Shown here in pieces: positions 1-9,342 of a stretch of 64,000 nt of DNA. The number at the start of each line of letters is the position of its first letter. The stretch's first letter is position 1. The stretch spans positions 744,001 to 808,000 of the forward strand of contig LN913013.1 of assembly GCA_001487125.1 (NCBI GenBank). The letters run 5' to 3'. This DNA comes from Gabonibacter massiliensis (GTDB taxonomy: Bacteria; Bacteroidota; Bacteroidia; Bacteroidales; Marinifilaceae). The notes under the pieces are model-generated. The model saw only the letters and a program-made list of their open reading frames with translations. It did not search any database and was not told the origin of the DNA. A program made the position numbers and the translations under genes.

Positions 1-1529
1 ACTCTTCCTCCGACATTCGCTTTCGATACCAATCTATAAGTAAGCAACTCATTATCGACAGCATAAACCATAACATCTCCATTCTCGCATCCGACAACCA
101 TATATTTATAACTATTATAAACAACAGTATATAGTAGTACCGTAACTTTAGAATCGACAGAGATCCATAGTTTATCCGAATAATTCTCCCCGAAATTAAT
201 ACAATGTATTTCATTGCCTTTAGCATAAACCATTTTATTCGCAGGACCGGAATAACATCCGAAGGTCATAAGTATGTCCTCCGACGTCAAATATACCGGT
301 AAAGCAACGGGAGCCGACTCCGTGTTCTCCAACACTTTCATATCGGAAGAGCTAAACCTGAAATCATACTTGTAGGTTTTACCTCCCTGATTGTAATAAA
401 TAGCATTCCCGGACACATAAGTTTTGCGATCATAAGTCGGACACAAGTGTATTACATCCACATCGGCCGGAATCTCCCAAAGAGGAAAAGGATAATAATT
501 TCCGTCACCCTTAACCAAGGGACGTATTGTGGCATTCATACCATTATTTTCGGATTGGATAATCAATACCCTTCTGTTTTTCTCGTCAAAACAAAGAGGC
601 TCACGATCCCGGGACACGTAAGTACTAAATTTAGTTACTTTATATCCCTTGCTATCAATAAAATAAGGATCCGACAAGTATTTTCCGGTCAAATAATTCT
701 CTGACATTTGTCTTTTGAAAATACGTCCGTCTTGCGTAGCGATACAGGAAAGACGCAAGTTGTCAAACGCATCAGCCGGCTTAAAATTATCCGGAGTTCC
801 ATTCAAAAACTCGTCTTTCATATCGGTATACATCGTAAACGTCTCATTATTTAACTGGTATACTCCTTCTGTCGTCGTAATAAGAGAAGCTCCCGAAGTA
901 GACGAAATATGCGGTGCCAAACAATTCCGTATCTTAAGCGGTTTACCCGGAATATCTTCCCCATTCATTTGATAATAAAGATCATCTTCCATAAAATACT
1001 CGTAAACCAAATTAGGACCGTCGTATCTTGTTTTCAAACGGAAATAAGAACATTTGGTCGCATCCGTATTTTTATCAGACACCACGACAAAACTTCCGAT
1101 ATAAAATTTCGGCCGGAACCCAAGATAAGCTCTTCCTATATAGGTAATACCATTTTGTTTATTGATAATACGTAATATTCCGGTTACGCCTGTTTCGGCT
1201 TTATTTAAATTCGCTCTTGCCATCACGGTATCCGTTTTCATCTCGAAATTGGACTCTTCCGAGATAATTGTACCGTTGACCTCCCATTCATACCGGAAAA
1301 TATCCAATGCTGCCACAGAATCCTCACCAAAAGTAAAATCCTTGCCTTGAGGCATGAATTTCATCATTTCACCTTGCGTTCCGTTGATTCGTATCGGCTC
1401 GGTATTCGGGTCTATGATCCATTTCGGAGCGAGTCCCAAATCTTTATATGTATAATTACCTTCGTCTTTAAAACACCCAGTCAAAAGAGATGCTAAAAGA
1501 AGACAACCTAATAAAACTATATTTTTCAT
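1..1529 (-). CDS. PKD-like family surface lipoprotein (locus A), cut by the window edge
   Basis: Reading leftward from an ATG at 1529, an open frame of about 509 codons continues to base 1 with no stop, so the C-terminus is missing. The N-terminus is a lipoprotein signal peptide with lipobox LLTGC (Cys 19), followed by a PKD/Ig-like segment (WEVNGTIISEES, about residues 60-110) and a long beta-rich region resembling a propeller-like PKD_2-type lipoprotein. It is a paralogue of the 544-residue protein encoded at 18446-20080 and has the same position, last gene of a FecR-SusC-SusD-DUF4843 cluster; by that comparison only a few dozen residues are lost. It lies 20 bp downstream of the DUF4843 gene and is probably cotranscribed. 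Likely an outer-membrane surface accessory of the SusCD transporter; the ligand is unknown. Confidence 0.8.
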   Translation of the reverse strand, partial: MKNIVLLGCLLLASLLTGCFKDEGNYTYKDLGLAPKWIIDPNTEPIRINGTQGEMMKFMPQGKDFTFGEDSVAALDIFRYEWEVNGTIISEESNFEMKTDTVMARANLNKAETGVTGILRIINKQNGITYIGRAYLGFRPKFYIGSFVVVSDKNTDATKCSYFRLKTRYDGPNLVYEYFMEDDLYYQMNGEDIPGKPLKIRNCLAPHISSTSGASLITTTEGVYQLNNETFTMYTDMKDEFLNGTPDNFKPADAFDNLRLSCIATQDGRIFKRQMSENYLTGKYLSDPYFIDSKGYKVTKFSTYVSRDREPLCFDEKNRRVLIIQSENNGMNATIRPLVKGDGNYYPFPLWEIPADVDVIHLCPTYDRKTYVSGNAIYYNQGGKTYKYDFRFSSSDMKVLENTESAPVALPVYLTSEDILMTFGCYSGPANKMVYAKGNEIHCINFGENYSDKLWISVDSKVTVLLYTVVYNSYKYMVVGCENGDVMVYAVDNELLTYRLVSKANVGGR

Positions 1530-1549
1530 AGAATTCATTGTTAATCAGA

Positions 1550-2308
1550 TTAAATTGCAACTTCGATTATACTACCATCAATGTCGGTAATGTCCTCTAT
1601 CGGCTGTTCAGCCAACCACTCCTTAAATTCCATTACCAATTTGATCGCCTCATCCGGATGTTCTTCTATCAACTCTTTCCCCATTCGAGCCTCTTTATCA
1701 ATATTATTCAAGAAAAGCTGGTATTTCTTTTGCGAATATTTTCCTAACAATCCGTCCACGACCTCCTGTGTCCACCACTCCGGTTGCATCGCAACTGAAG
1801 TCATAATAATTTTCGCCCGTCTGCGTTCTACCTGTCCCAAGCCCACGCCATCAGGCGGAACCAACTCTACTACAAGGCGTACACCTTCCGGTAGATCATC
1901 TAAACGATCCGATTTAATCAACTTGATATATATCGTATCTTTTATCACCTTAGCATCTTCTCCTATGGTGTTCGTATGGAAAACGTAAAAATCATCCAAA
2001 TCGTATTCATTCGGATTAGCCGTTGTCTCCTCCTCTATGACCCTCAATCCGAACTTAATCTCAGAAGTCAAAGGAGTTCCTGAAAGCTGAACTTCAACAG
2101 GAACCGTTATGTCCGTCGTTCCTTCCGGATAAAAGAAAAAAGAGGTTACCGTGGAATCTGCTTCTTCCGTTCCGGGAGAAAAGGCATTCATATAAAACTT
2201 ATCGAAAAATATTTCGTGCCCATCATGGAATGTCAAAACCTTATCTTCATCACAAGAAAAGAAGAACAGGGTTATTAAGATGGAAAGTGGAAATAAATAC
2301 TTTTTCAT
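1550..2308 (-). CDS. DUF4843-family lipoprotein (locus A)
   Basis: A lipoprotein of about 252 residues starting at MKKYLFPLSILITLF with lipobox FFFSC. The open frame extends 7 codons further upstream (to 2329), but the signal peptide begins at this ATG, so it was chosen. The mature part is beta-rich with the pattern ADSTVTSFFFYPEGTTDITVPVEVQLSG, typical of DUF4843 proteins found after SusD genes. The C-terminal quarter contains WWTQEVVDGLLGKYSQKKYQLF, shared with the locus B paralogue at 17729-18433 (KWWNSNVVNYYLGKYSDEKYQLF). It lies between susD and the PKD-like gene and is probably the same transcript. Function unknown; probably a cell-surface accessory protein of the uptake complex. Confidence 0.85.
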   Translation of the reverse strand: MKKYLFPLSILITLFFFSCDEDKVLTFHDGHEIFFDKFYMNAFSPGTEEADSTVTSFFFYPEGTTDITVPVEVQLSGTPLTSEIKFGLRVIEEETTANPNEYDLDDFYVFHTNTIGEDAKVIKDTIYIKLIKSDRLDDLPEGVRLVVELVPPDGVGLGQVERRRAKIIMTSVAMQPEWWTQEVVDGLLGKYSQKKYQLFLNNIDKEARMGKELIEEHPDEAIKLVMEFKEWLAEQPIEDITDIDGSIIEVAI

Positions 2309-2332
2309 AATTTCTATTTTTACAATCAATAA

Positions 2333-3919
2333 TTATAAACTCTGGTTACTTGGAATCGGTACCAAATACTCGCTCCGACTCATCGGACGTACAACATTTT
2401 TTCCAAAATCGATATTAGCATCCAAACGCTTGTACAGATAGAAAAGCTGTCCTTCGGAAATCCATTCCCGACGAGCATCTCTGATCAATTCATCTACAAA
2501 ATCGTTCCAACTACCAACCGTTATTTTTTCCGTACATCCTCTCTTTTCCCGAATATCGTTCAATATATTCTGAGCTTCACCGAAGTCTCCGTTACGTGCA
2601 TGATATTCAGCCATGATATAACGCATTTCCGTAGCCCGGATAACGGGAAGAACACATAGATTTTCGTCCCGGGTTTCCTCGTTCTCACTGATAAACCATT
2701 TTCCAGAAATCGGATACTGCCCATTGCTGTTAGTCGCGTAGAAGATCATATTGAGAGCGCGATAGTCGGTTTTAGACTCATCAACTCCTCCTCGGGTATA
2801 AAATGTCTTTTGTACATCTTGATTGATAACCAACCACGTCGGATAGGAACCGCTATAAAATTCCCGTTTAAAGAAATACTCCAGGCCTAAGTCGTTATAC
2901 GCCTTTTCATTGTACACGGCAAAAATCAAATTAGAGATAACCTTCAAATCGGTCTTGGAATCCCAATCGCCTCTACGAATTCCATTGTAATCATCCTTTC
3001 CAAAAGCAGATTGCAGTCCGTAGTAATCTTTCACTTGGAAATCCATAATCTCCTTGGCACAATTAAAAGCCTCCAGATGCTTTCCGGCATATTGATATAC
3101 ACGGGCCAACAATGCCGTAATGGCATAATAATTCAAACGATAGCCTCTTCCTTTAAAAAAAGCATCTATTTTTGAACCGTTCGAATAATCATCATAGATA
3201 ACGGTTCCAAAAGAAAATTGATTATTAAAACGAGCTTTACCCGTAATCTGCAAACCGACACCGATCTCCGAAGTATCCCACTCTTTTACCAGATCCCGTC
3301 CTTTTTCCAGATCGGTAATTACTTTCTCCAAAAAAGGCGTAACGGTTATACCGCTCGCTTGAATATTCGGGTAACGATCGACATAAGGAACATATATCTG
3401 GTTATCATCATGTACCGGCGCCGGTGCAAACAGACGCAACATATCAAAATGCATCAAAGCCCGACAGGCATAAGCTTCACCCAAGATCATATCTTTCTCC
3501 ATCTTTCCCTCCTTAAACAAATCCTCGGATGCGTTTTCCACATTTTGTATCAGATTATTGGCATTGGCAATCACATTAAAAGCTGCTAACCACACGGCTT
3601 CAATCGTCGGTGTTAAATAACTGCTGGTATAATTGAAATCTCCCGCGTCGATATACAGTTGCCTACTGGTCACGTTGTTGGCAATTTTCAAAGAATATTG
3701 CTGAGACATACAATCCACCATTCCAAATGCCAATTCAACCCCGTACAAATTAGAGGATCCCATAGATTTATATAATCCGTTCAATACGGAGTGATATCCG
3801 GCCGATGTTGAGAAAACTTGTTCTTCGGTCGCCTGAGTATCCGGTTTCAAATCCAGCCACTCCTCACAAGACGCAAGAGTCAAAGCAGACAATACTACTA
3901 TTATATTTATAATTTTCAT
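2333..3919 (-). CDS. SusD/RagB-family nutrient-binding lipoprotein (locus A)
   Basis: 528 residues. Signal peptide with lipobox LASC (Cys 18), then the SusD-typical EEWLDLKPDTQATEEQVF start, a helical TPR-like scaffold, and the C-terminal SusD signature (RATEMRYIMAEYHARNGDFGEAQNILNDIREKRG, then REWISEGQLFYLYKR). SusD proteins sit on the outer surface as a lid over the SusC barrel and bind cargo. It directly follows susC (17 bp gap) and precedes the DUF4843 gene. It is paralogous to the locus B SusD at 16187-17710 (shared GYRLNYYAITALLARVY / GYRLNYWGVTGLLARVY). Family is clear; substrate is not determinable from sequence. Confidence 0.93.
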   Translation of the reverse strand: MKIINIIVVLSALTLASCEEWLDLKPDTQATEEQVFSTSAGYHSVLNGLYKSMGSSNLYGVELAFGMVDCMSQQYSLKIANNVTSRQLYIDAGDFNYTSSYLTPTIEAVWLAAFNVIANANNLIQNVENASEDLFKEGKMEKDMILGEAYACRALMHFDMLRLFAPAPVHDDNQIYVPYVDRYPNIQASGITVTPFLEKVITDLEKGRDLVKEWDTSEIGVGLQITGKARFNNQFSFGTVIYDDYSNGSKIDAFFKGRGYRLNYYAITALLARVYQYAGKHLEAFNCAKEIMDFQVKDYYGLQSAFGKDDYNGIRRGDWDSKTDLKVISNLIFAVYNEKAYNDLGLEYFFKREFYSGSYPTWLVINQDVQKTFYTRGGVDESKTDYRALNMIFYATNSNGQYPISGKWFISENEETRDENLCVLPVIRATEMRYIMAEYHARNGDFGEAQNILNDIREKRGCTEKITVGSWNDFVDELIRDARREWISEGQLFYLYKRLDANIDFGKNVVRPMSRSEYLVPIPSNQSL

Positions 3920-3936
3920 ATGATTAATCTTAAAAA

Positions 3937-6900
3937 TTAGAAACCTACACTAATGGTAAAACTATAATTCTTAGCATACGGATAACTGGTCCCCCGCTCT
4001 TCTTTTATTGTTGACCACCTACATAAATCATTTGCATTGAACCGGATTCCAAGAGAGGTCAAGCTAATTTTTTGCAACAATTCTCTTTTGAAATCATACC
4101 CGACAGATAAACTGCTAAACGTCAGATAATCATCATCCTGAACCAAACGCGAAGTCGGTTTGGTTGTCGTATTATTAGTCAAATCGATATAAGGCGCAAT
4201 ATCCCCCGGTTTCTTCCACCTCTGTGAAAGAACCCGTTTATCCACGTTATTATCCTTTATATTAGCATTCTCCACTTTTGCCCGTAAAGTTTCGTTATAA
4301 GACTGGGAGCCCCATTGGTAAGAGAAATAAGCATTCACGTAAAATCCGCGATAATTCACATTAATTCCAAAAGTTCCGTTAGCGGTAGGACTTTGATCTC
4401 CCACGACAACCTGATCGTCCGCACACCAAGTATAAGAACTGGTTCCGTTTTTCTTGATAAATTTCTCTTTACCGTTTGCCGGATCAATGCCCGCTGATCG
4501 TACGGCATAAATAGCGGTGGTCGAAGCTCCTACATAATACTGGGTAAAAGGTGTAGCCATGAATTCTCTTCCATAAGAAGGCCAACTGGAGTCGTACTCT
4601 TCGTTCAATTTTCTATTATACTCTTCCGTCGATTTACCGAGAGAGGTAATCTCATTCTTATTACCCGCCATATTACCGGTTAAAGTAACTACCCATTTAT
4701 CATTCTGAAACACGGTAGCGCTTAGATTCACCTCGAATCCCTTATTTACCACACTACCCGAATTGGTGTAATATTGATCGAAACCGGATGAAGAACGAAT
4801 GGTTACCTGATCGATCAAATCATTTGTTTTCTTGTGGTAATAGTTAGCCTCTACAGTATAACGATCATTAAAAAATCCCAAGTTAATACCGAAATCCAAT
4901 GTATTTGTCTTTTCCCAGGTCAAATCCGTATTTCCCAAATAAACCAATTTAGTCGCCGGACCGGTATAATACCAGCTATCGGCATCCGTTTCATAAGTAG
5001 TAACGGCCGTATAAGGTTGGAAATTCACCTTACCCGTACTTCCGTAAGATCCGCGAATCCTCAATGTACTTATAAGCCAGTGATCTTGCAGCCATTTATA
5101 GTTATGGAAATTTACTCCGAGCCCGACAGACCAGAAAGGAGCAAAACGCTTATCCGACCCGAATTGAGAAGAACCGTCGAAACGAACAGAAGCGTCCAAC
5201 AAATAGATATTATCCAACGAATAATTCACCGAAGCCAAAAAGGCAAATAACCGGTCTTGGTTTCTGGAAACATCCGTTTTATCCGGTTGTGTAGCCGCAA
5301 AGGCAGGAGTATTCATCGTTCCTAATTGGAATCCTTTAAAAAGCATATTATAACCTTCCGTTTTGGATTCCTTAATGTTCAACCCCATCGTCGCATTAAC
5401 GAAATGTTTACCAAAAGCACGATTATAATAAAACATAGCGTTTATATTCCAATTATATCCTGTCGACAAAGAACGGGACAATTGCCCTTTCTCTTTAATT
5501 GCCGTATACTGGTAAGAGGGATCGTCCGGATCCTTAAAAGACTCGGTTTTGGAATCATTTTTCGTAACACTAAACTGCCCCTTAAACTGAAGTCCTTCCA
5601 AAATATACCAGTTAATATCCAGATTATCGGTTAAATCATAAATATGTCCTTTTCCGGAATAACTTTCCAACGTGGTCTTCCACAAGGGATTCGTAGTTCC
5701 GTCCGTCAATTGGGACAACAATTTACCGTCATCACCTTTATAAGCAAGATAAGGTTGTTTATTGGCGTATTCATTGAATGTTCCGTACGGTGAATCCTCC
5801 GAGCGAGTCATCGTGTAAGAGACATAATTACGAATCTGAAGTTTGTCCTTGTAACGAAAATCCACCGTTAAGCCGGCTCCCGCACGACTACGATACGATC
5901 CTCTCATCGCTCCGTCGTTACTATCATAATTGAAGTCCAAACCATACCGTACACTTTCGACACCGCCCTCCAAATAGAAACTATGTTTATGATTAAATAC
6001 ATTACGTAAAGGAAGAGCCAACCAGTCCGTATCTACCCCCCGCAACACCTCCGTCAATTTCTTATTATATTCCATCTCCCCGTACACATCATCGGAAAAA
6101 ACTCCGGACAACCTCTCCACTTCCAGCTTTTCAGCAGCATTACACAAATTGTAATCGGATAAATCCGGTAATACCACTTCACCCGTGAAACTATAAGTAA
6201 TTCTCATCTCCCCGGGTTGAGGAGCGACAGTCGTAATAACGATCACACCGTTCGCAGCTCTCGAACCGTACATAGCCGTAGCAGCAGCATCTTTCAAAAT
6301 TGTCACGCTCTCGATACGGTTCATATCCATATCGTATATTTTTTGAGCGGACGCCTCGAATCCATCCAAAATAAAGACCGGAAGATTCGGGTTATCCTGG
6401 ACGTTGGTCCGCTGTGTTTTTTTGGCATATTCCACATCCAAACCTTTTGCCATAGCAATACTGGACTCACCCCGGATATTGAATTCGGGTAAAGCATTAG
6501 GGTCAGACCCCCAAATCGAGTTGTCTTTCAAACGAACAGAAGGATCAAATATTTGAAGAGCCCCGATCAAACTCTTATTATTGGTCTTCATTAATTGTTC
6601 CTTGGTTACCTTAGTCACGTTTCCGGTAAAACTCTCCTTTCGTATCGTGTTGTATCCCGTTACAACCACATCTTTCAATCTCTGCTTTTCCTCCTTCATG
6701 GTTACGTTAATCGTATCTTGTCCGGTATATTTAATTTCCTGAGTTTCCATCCCCAAAAACTTAAATATCAATGTAATATCTTTCACATCCGGCAATCTCA
6801 ACGAATACTTTCCGTCTACACCTGTAGTAGTTCCCAAATGTGTACCTTTAATCACAATTGCAACACCGGGAAGCGGAATCTTCTTCTCATCCATGACTTT

Positions 6901-7302
6901 ACCGGCAATTCGAACTTCTTTCTTTTCATCTTTCGCAACCGCTTCTTTGATAATGATCATATCATTTTCTATTTCAGCCTTAAAGCCCGTTCCCTTTAAC
7001 GCCGCATCCAACACCTCCTTTAGCAAAGCATTCTGCATATCAACGGTAATGGAATTAACCCGTTTCACTTTATTATAGTCATACAAAAAACCGACCTCAC
7101 ATTGACTCTTTATAGCTGAAATCAACTCTTCGATACCGGCATCTTTCAATTTTACACTCACTCTTTGATCTTGGGAATGTACCGCTGCATTCAATCCCAG
7201 ATTGAACACTAACAAAAATAAACAAAGGGGTTTCATACATAATAGCACCTTACGACACCACCTTTTTTGCAAAGGTCTGTACAGTTTTCTTCTTTTTTTC
7301 AT
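3937..7302 (-). CDS. SusC/RagA TonB-dependent outer-membrane transporter with STN domain (locus A)
   Basis: 1121 residues. A basic N-terminus and signal segment (about 18-43) are followed by an STN secretin/TonB short N-terminal domain (about 47-118), a carboxypeptidase-regulatory-like beta-sandwich (about 130-205), the TonB-box-like KDVVVTGY, a plug with the SusC signature IESVTILKDAAATAMYGSRAANGVIVITT, and a 22-strand-type barrel ending in Phe (ISVGF). The STN domain is the part that contacts a FecR-type anti-sigma factor in transducing TonB transporters, and a FecR gene lies directly upstream, so this is predicted to be both importer and signal sensor. The ATG at 7302 sits in the context CAAATTTATG; an antisense -7 box overlaps it. 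Paralogue of the locus B transporter at 12758-16168. Confidence 0.95.
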   Translation of the reverse strand: MKKRRKLYRPLQKRWCRKVLLCMKPLCLFLLVFNLGLNAAVHSQDQRVSVKLKDAGIEELISAIKSQCEVGFLYDYNKVKRVNSITVDMQNALLKEVLDAALKGTGFKAEIENDMIIIKEAVAKDEKKEVRIAGKVMDEKKIPLPGVAIVIKGTHLGTTTGVDGKYSLRLPDVKDITLIFKFLGMETQEIKYTGQDTINVTMKEEKQRLKDVVVTGYNTIRKESFTGNVTKVTKEQLMKTNNKSLIGALQIFDPSVRLKDNSIWGSDPNALPEFNIRGESSIAMAKGLDVEYAKKTQRTNVQDNPNLPVFILDGFEASAQKIYDMDMNRIESVTILKDAAATAMYGSRAANGVIVITTVAPQPGEMRITYSFTGEVVLPDLSDYNLCNAAEKLEVERLSGVFSDDVYGEMEYNKKLTEVLRGVDTDWLALPLRNVFNHKHSFYLEGGVESVRYGLDFNYDSNDGAMRGSYRSRAGAGLTVDFRYKDKLQIRNYVSYTMTRSEDSPYGTFNEYANKQPYLAYKGDDGKLLSQLTDGTTNPLWKTTLESYSGKGHIYDLTDNLDINWYILEGLQFKGQFSVTKNDSKTESFKDPDDPSYQYTAIKEKGQLSRSLSTGYNWNINAMFYYNRAFGKHFVNATMGLNIKESKTEGYNMLFKGFQLGTMNTPAFAATQPDKTDVSRNQDRLFAFLASVNYSLDNIYLLDASVRFDGSSQFGSDKRFAPFWSVGLGVNFHNYKWLQDHWLISTLRIRGSYGSTGKVNFQPYTAVTTYETDADSWYYTGPATKLVYLGNTDLTWEKTNTLDFGINLGFFNDRYTVEANYYHKKTNDLIDQVTIRSSSGFDQYYTNSGSVVNKGFEVNLSATVFQNDKWVVTLTGNMAGNKNEITSLGKSTEEYNRKLNEEYDSSWPSYGREFMATPFTQYYVGASTTAIYAVRSAGIDPANGKEKFIKKNGTSSYTWCADDQVVVGDQSPTANGTFGINVNYRGFYVNAYFSYQWGSQSYNETLRAKVENANIKDNNVDKRVLSQRWKKPGDIAPYIDLTNNTTTKPTSRLVQDDDYLTFSSLSVGYDFKRELLQKISLTSLGIRFNANDLCRWSTIKEERGTSYPYAKNYSFTISVGF

Positions 7303-7309
7303 AAATTTG
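7302..7309 (+). promoter_or_regulatory. Antisense -7 box (TAAATTTG) at the susC start of locus A
   Basis: On the plus strand, opposite to susC, TAAATTTG matches the Bacteroidetes -7 consensus TAnnTTTG and begins on the base opposite the A of the susC ATG. The same offset is seen at all four susC genes in the window. No clear TTTG -33 element is visible 19 bp upstream, so the promoter call rests on the -7 match, its repeated position, and the hairpin downstream. Confidence 0.4.
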
Positions 7310-7315
7310 TATAGT

Positions 7316-7397
7316 TAAATTAGACACCTAAGGAGCAAGTCGGCAAACTTATCTCCTTTGAAGACAGGAGAAGACGATTCTCCTGTCTTATCGTTTT
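7316..7397 (+). ncRNA. Predicted cis-antisense sRNA in the fecR-susC gap (locus A)
   Basis: Predicted transcript of about 80 nt running away from susC toward fecR. It would begin about 7 nt after the antisense -7 box at 7302-7309 and end after a perfect 12-bp hairpin (7361-7372 pairing with 7378-7389, 5-nt loop), followed on this strand by a short T stretch at 7394-7397. The hairpin overlaps the fecR stop codon by two bases. The U-tract is weaker than at loci B and D, so the hairpin could instead act as an attenuator or processing site for the sense fecR-susC mRNA. Comparable antisense RNAs beside susC homologues (DonS type) are known in Bacteroides fragilis. Confidence 0.35.
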
Positions 7398-8563
7398 CGT
7401 ACTTTCACTACATTTTTATCCACCGCAAATCTCACATCACCTACCTCCTCCAACAAATGAAGGATATAATTGAAATTATCAAAACGCTTCAACTCCCCAG
7501 AAAACAAAGCTTCCTTCGCATCGGCATTTTGATAAAAGACCGTAAAGTTATACCACCGGGATAAAATCGTTAATATATCCTCCAAGCGCTTTTTCTTAAA
7601 GACGTATTTTCCATCATGCCAAGCTACATACTCCTGAACATCCACCTGCTTTTTCACTACTAAATCGTATTTCTTATCGTACCGGAGCTGCATCCCCGGT
7701 TCCAAAATATAAAGAGGGCCCGACTTGCTCTTAAAATTCACCTCAACCTTTCCCTGTACTAAAGTTGTATGCACCTCCTCCTCGTCTCTGTAGCAAGTCA
7801 CCCCAAAGCTCGTTCCCAAAACGGTAATCTCCATGTCCCCGGCATGCACGATAAAAGGACGAAGGGTATCTTTTTGTATCTCGAAATAGGCCTCGCCTTC
7901 CAAATAAATTTCACGACTCGTTCCGACAAAAGCAACCGGGTAAGTCAAACAAGATTCCGAATTTATGTATACCTTGCTTCCATCTTCCAAATCTACCGTA
8001 TACTCCCCACCTCTTGGAACATCCAACTTGTGAAAGATCAATTTCCGCATAGAGTCCGTCTTTTGTATCCGAGCGGAATACACCAAACGAGTACTATCTA
8101 CCTTTACTTCAATACCTGATTTTTCTTGGAAAGAATTATTTTGTTTACCTAAACGGTGTTGACTACCATCCGATAAATACAAAATGGCATCCCTGTGTCC
8201 TGGCGTTATCCGATGTACAGTAGGAACAGCCCTTAAAGATTTGTCATCTTTAACATTCAACAAAATAAAGATAAACAACCCTATACATATCACGGCCACG
8301 GCACTCCAATAGACAAACATCGGCCGATGAAAATAGCTCAATCGTTGTTTTTTCTTCAGCTTACGAGCAAATACGATCCAAGCTGCCTCAATCTCTTCTT
8401 CTGAAAGCTGTTGGGCTTTTGGCATCTCGTTCATTCTCTTCATCTTTTCGAAGTATCGCCGATGCAACTCACTCTCGTTTAGCCACGTTTCAAACCTCCG
8501 ATTCTCTTCCTCCGACAAGGTTCCTTCTATTTTCCTATAAATTAGAATCGTTGAAATCTCCAT
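7388..8563 (-). CDS. FecR-family anti-sigma factor (locus A)
   Basis: 391 residues. A short cytoplasmic N-terminus (about 1-80) that would hold the sigma factor is followed by one transmembrane helix (about 86-106, YWSAVAVICIGLFIFILLNV), then the periplasmic FecR domain (about 175-275, with GGEYTVDLEDGSKVYINSESCLTYP and EGEAYFEIQKD) and a C-terminal DUF4974 domain that should contact the STN domain of SusC (about 315-390, RWYNFTVFYQNADAKEALFSGEL). It is the first gene of the locus A operon, 85 bp ahead of susC. Unlike in loci C and D, the sigma gene is not directly upstream: a cupin on the other strand and a small lipoprotein gene lie between. An ECF-like promoter element lies at 8604-8624. 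Confidence 0.93.
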   Translation of the reverse strand: MEISTILIYRKIEGTLSEEENRRFETWLNESELHRRYFEKMKRMNEMPKAQQLSEEEIEAAWIVFARKLKKKQRLSYFHRPMFVYWSAVAVICIGLFIFILLNVKDDKSLRAVPTVHRITPGHRDAILYLSDGSQHRLGKQNNSFQEKSGIEVKVDSTRLVYSARIQKTDSMRKLIFHKLDVPRGGEYTVDLEDGSKVYINSESCLTYPVAFVGTSREIYLEGEAYFEIQKDTLRPFIVHAGDMEITVLGTSFGVTCYRDEEEVHTTLVQGKVEVNFKSKSGPLYILEPGMQLRYDKKYDLVVKKQVDVQEYVAWHDGKYVFKKKRLEDILTILSRWYNFTVFYQNADAKEALFSGELKRFDNFNYILHLLEEVGDVRFAVDKNVVKVRKR

Positions 8564-8873
8564 TTATACACAATACTTTTATCTTTTTATACTCTAAAAC
8601 GGAGACCCTTTTGTTTTGTGTGACAAAATTTTTCAATATTTTTTTTGAAAAAATATTTTTATCATACCCTTTGCCATACAACAAATTAGTGGCAACAAGC
8701 TATTGGCGCATACCGCACATTCATAAAAGAAGCCCCTTATCGGGCCTATCAACAAAAATGAATCGTACGTTCCGACAACTTTATACTTTATCTATATTTC
8801 TATTATTTCAATATTATTAATATTATAAAATAAACTCTAATCATTCTATTGCGTTATCAAAAAAAAAGATCAT
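8564..8873. other. Intergenic region between divergent fecR (locus A) and cupin gene
   Basis: About 310 bp of very AT-rich DNA with no credible coding frame. It holds the ECF-like promoter of fecR (8604-8624), an A/T-only inverted repeat around 8634-8664, and a C/G-rich patch near 8732-8745. No clear TAnnTTTG promoter for the cupin gene was found. Confidence 0.6.
8604..8624 (-). promoter_or_regulatory. ECF-type promoter element GTCAC-N11-GGGTC before fecR (locus A)
   Basis: On the minus strand GTCAC (8624-8620), exactly 11 bases, then GGGTC (8608-8604), ending 40 bases before the fecR ATG. The identical arrangement stands before fecR of locus B (11425-11445). Loci C and D carry a related but differently spaced element. 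Predicted -35/-10 site for the ECF sigma factor encoded at 9812-10423. The matches are read directly; sigma specificity is inference. Confidence 0.5.
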
Positions 8874-9200
8874 ATGAAATCGACAGATCTCCATGCAGGT
8901 ATCCTGAATATGGGAAAAATGATTGAATACGCCGATCAGGGTATCGTCAGTAAACAAATCATTAAGAATGAGGCAGGTAATATCACCCTATTCTCTTTCG
9001 ATAAAGGACAAAGTTTAAGTGAACACACGGCTCCGTTCGATGCTTTGGTGCAAATTCTCGACGGGAGAGCCCAAATTTACATCGATAAAAAATCATTTAT
9101 CTTAGGAATCGGCGAAGCGATTATCATGCCGGCAAACACTCCTCACGCCCTAAATGCTGTCGAACGGTTTAAGATGTTACTTACGATGATCAAAGGATAA
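8874..9200 (+). CDS. Small cupin-domain protein
   Basis: 108 residues forming one cupin_2 barrel with no signal peptide, so probably cytoplasmic. The first cupin motif is reduced to EHTAPFDALVQILDG (only His 51, no HxH) and the second reads MPANTPHAL (His 91), so a classic four-ligand metal site is not obvious. Small stand-alone cupins of this kind are common in Bacteroidales and often lack an assigned reaction. It is transcribed away from fecR and converges on the small lipoprotein gene at 9343-9729. No sign that it belongs functionally to either uptake locus. Confidence 0.85.
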   Translation: MKSTDLHAGILNMGKMIEYADQGIVSKQIIKNEAGNITLFSFDKGQSLSEHTAPFDALVQILDGRAQIYIDKKSFILGIGEAIIMPANTPHALNAVERFKMLLTMIKG

Positions 9201-9342
9201 CCGGAAATAACCCTGATAAATAAATCCATCGGTAGTGATCTAATAGCAATTCAACCTGCAAACAAACTTCATTACAGGCTAAATATCTCTATTTTAGAGC
9301 CGTTTCATAACGAGTACCGAAATCATATTCCTTCTCCATCCG

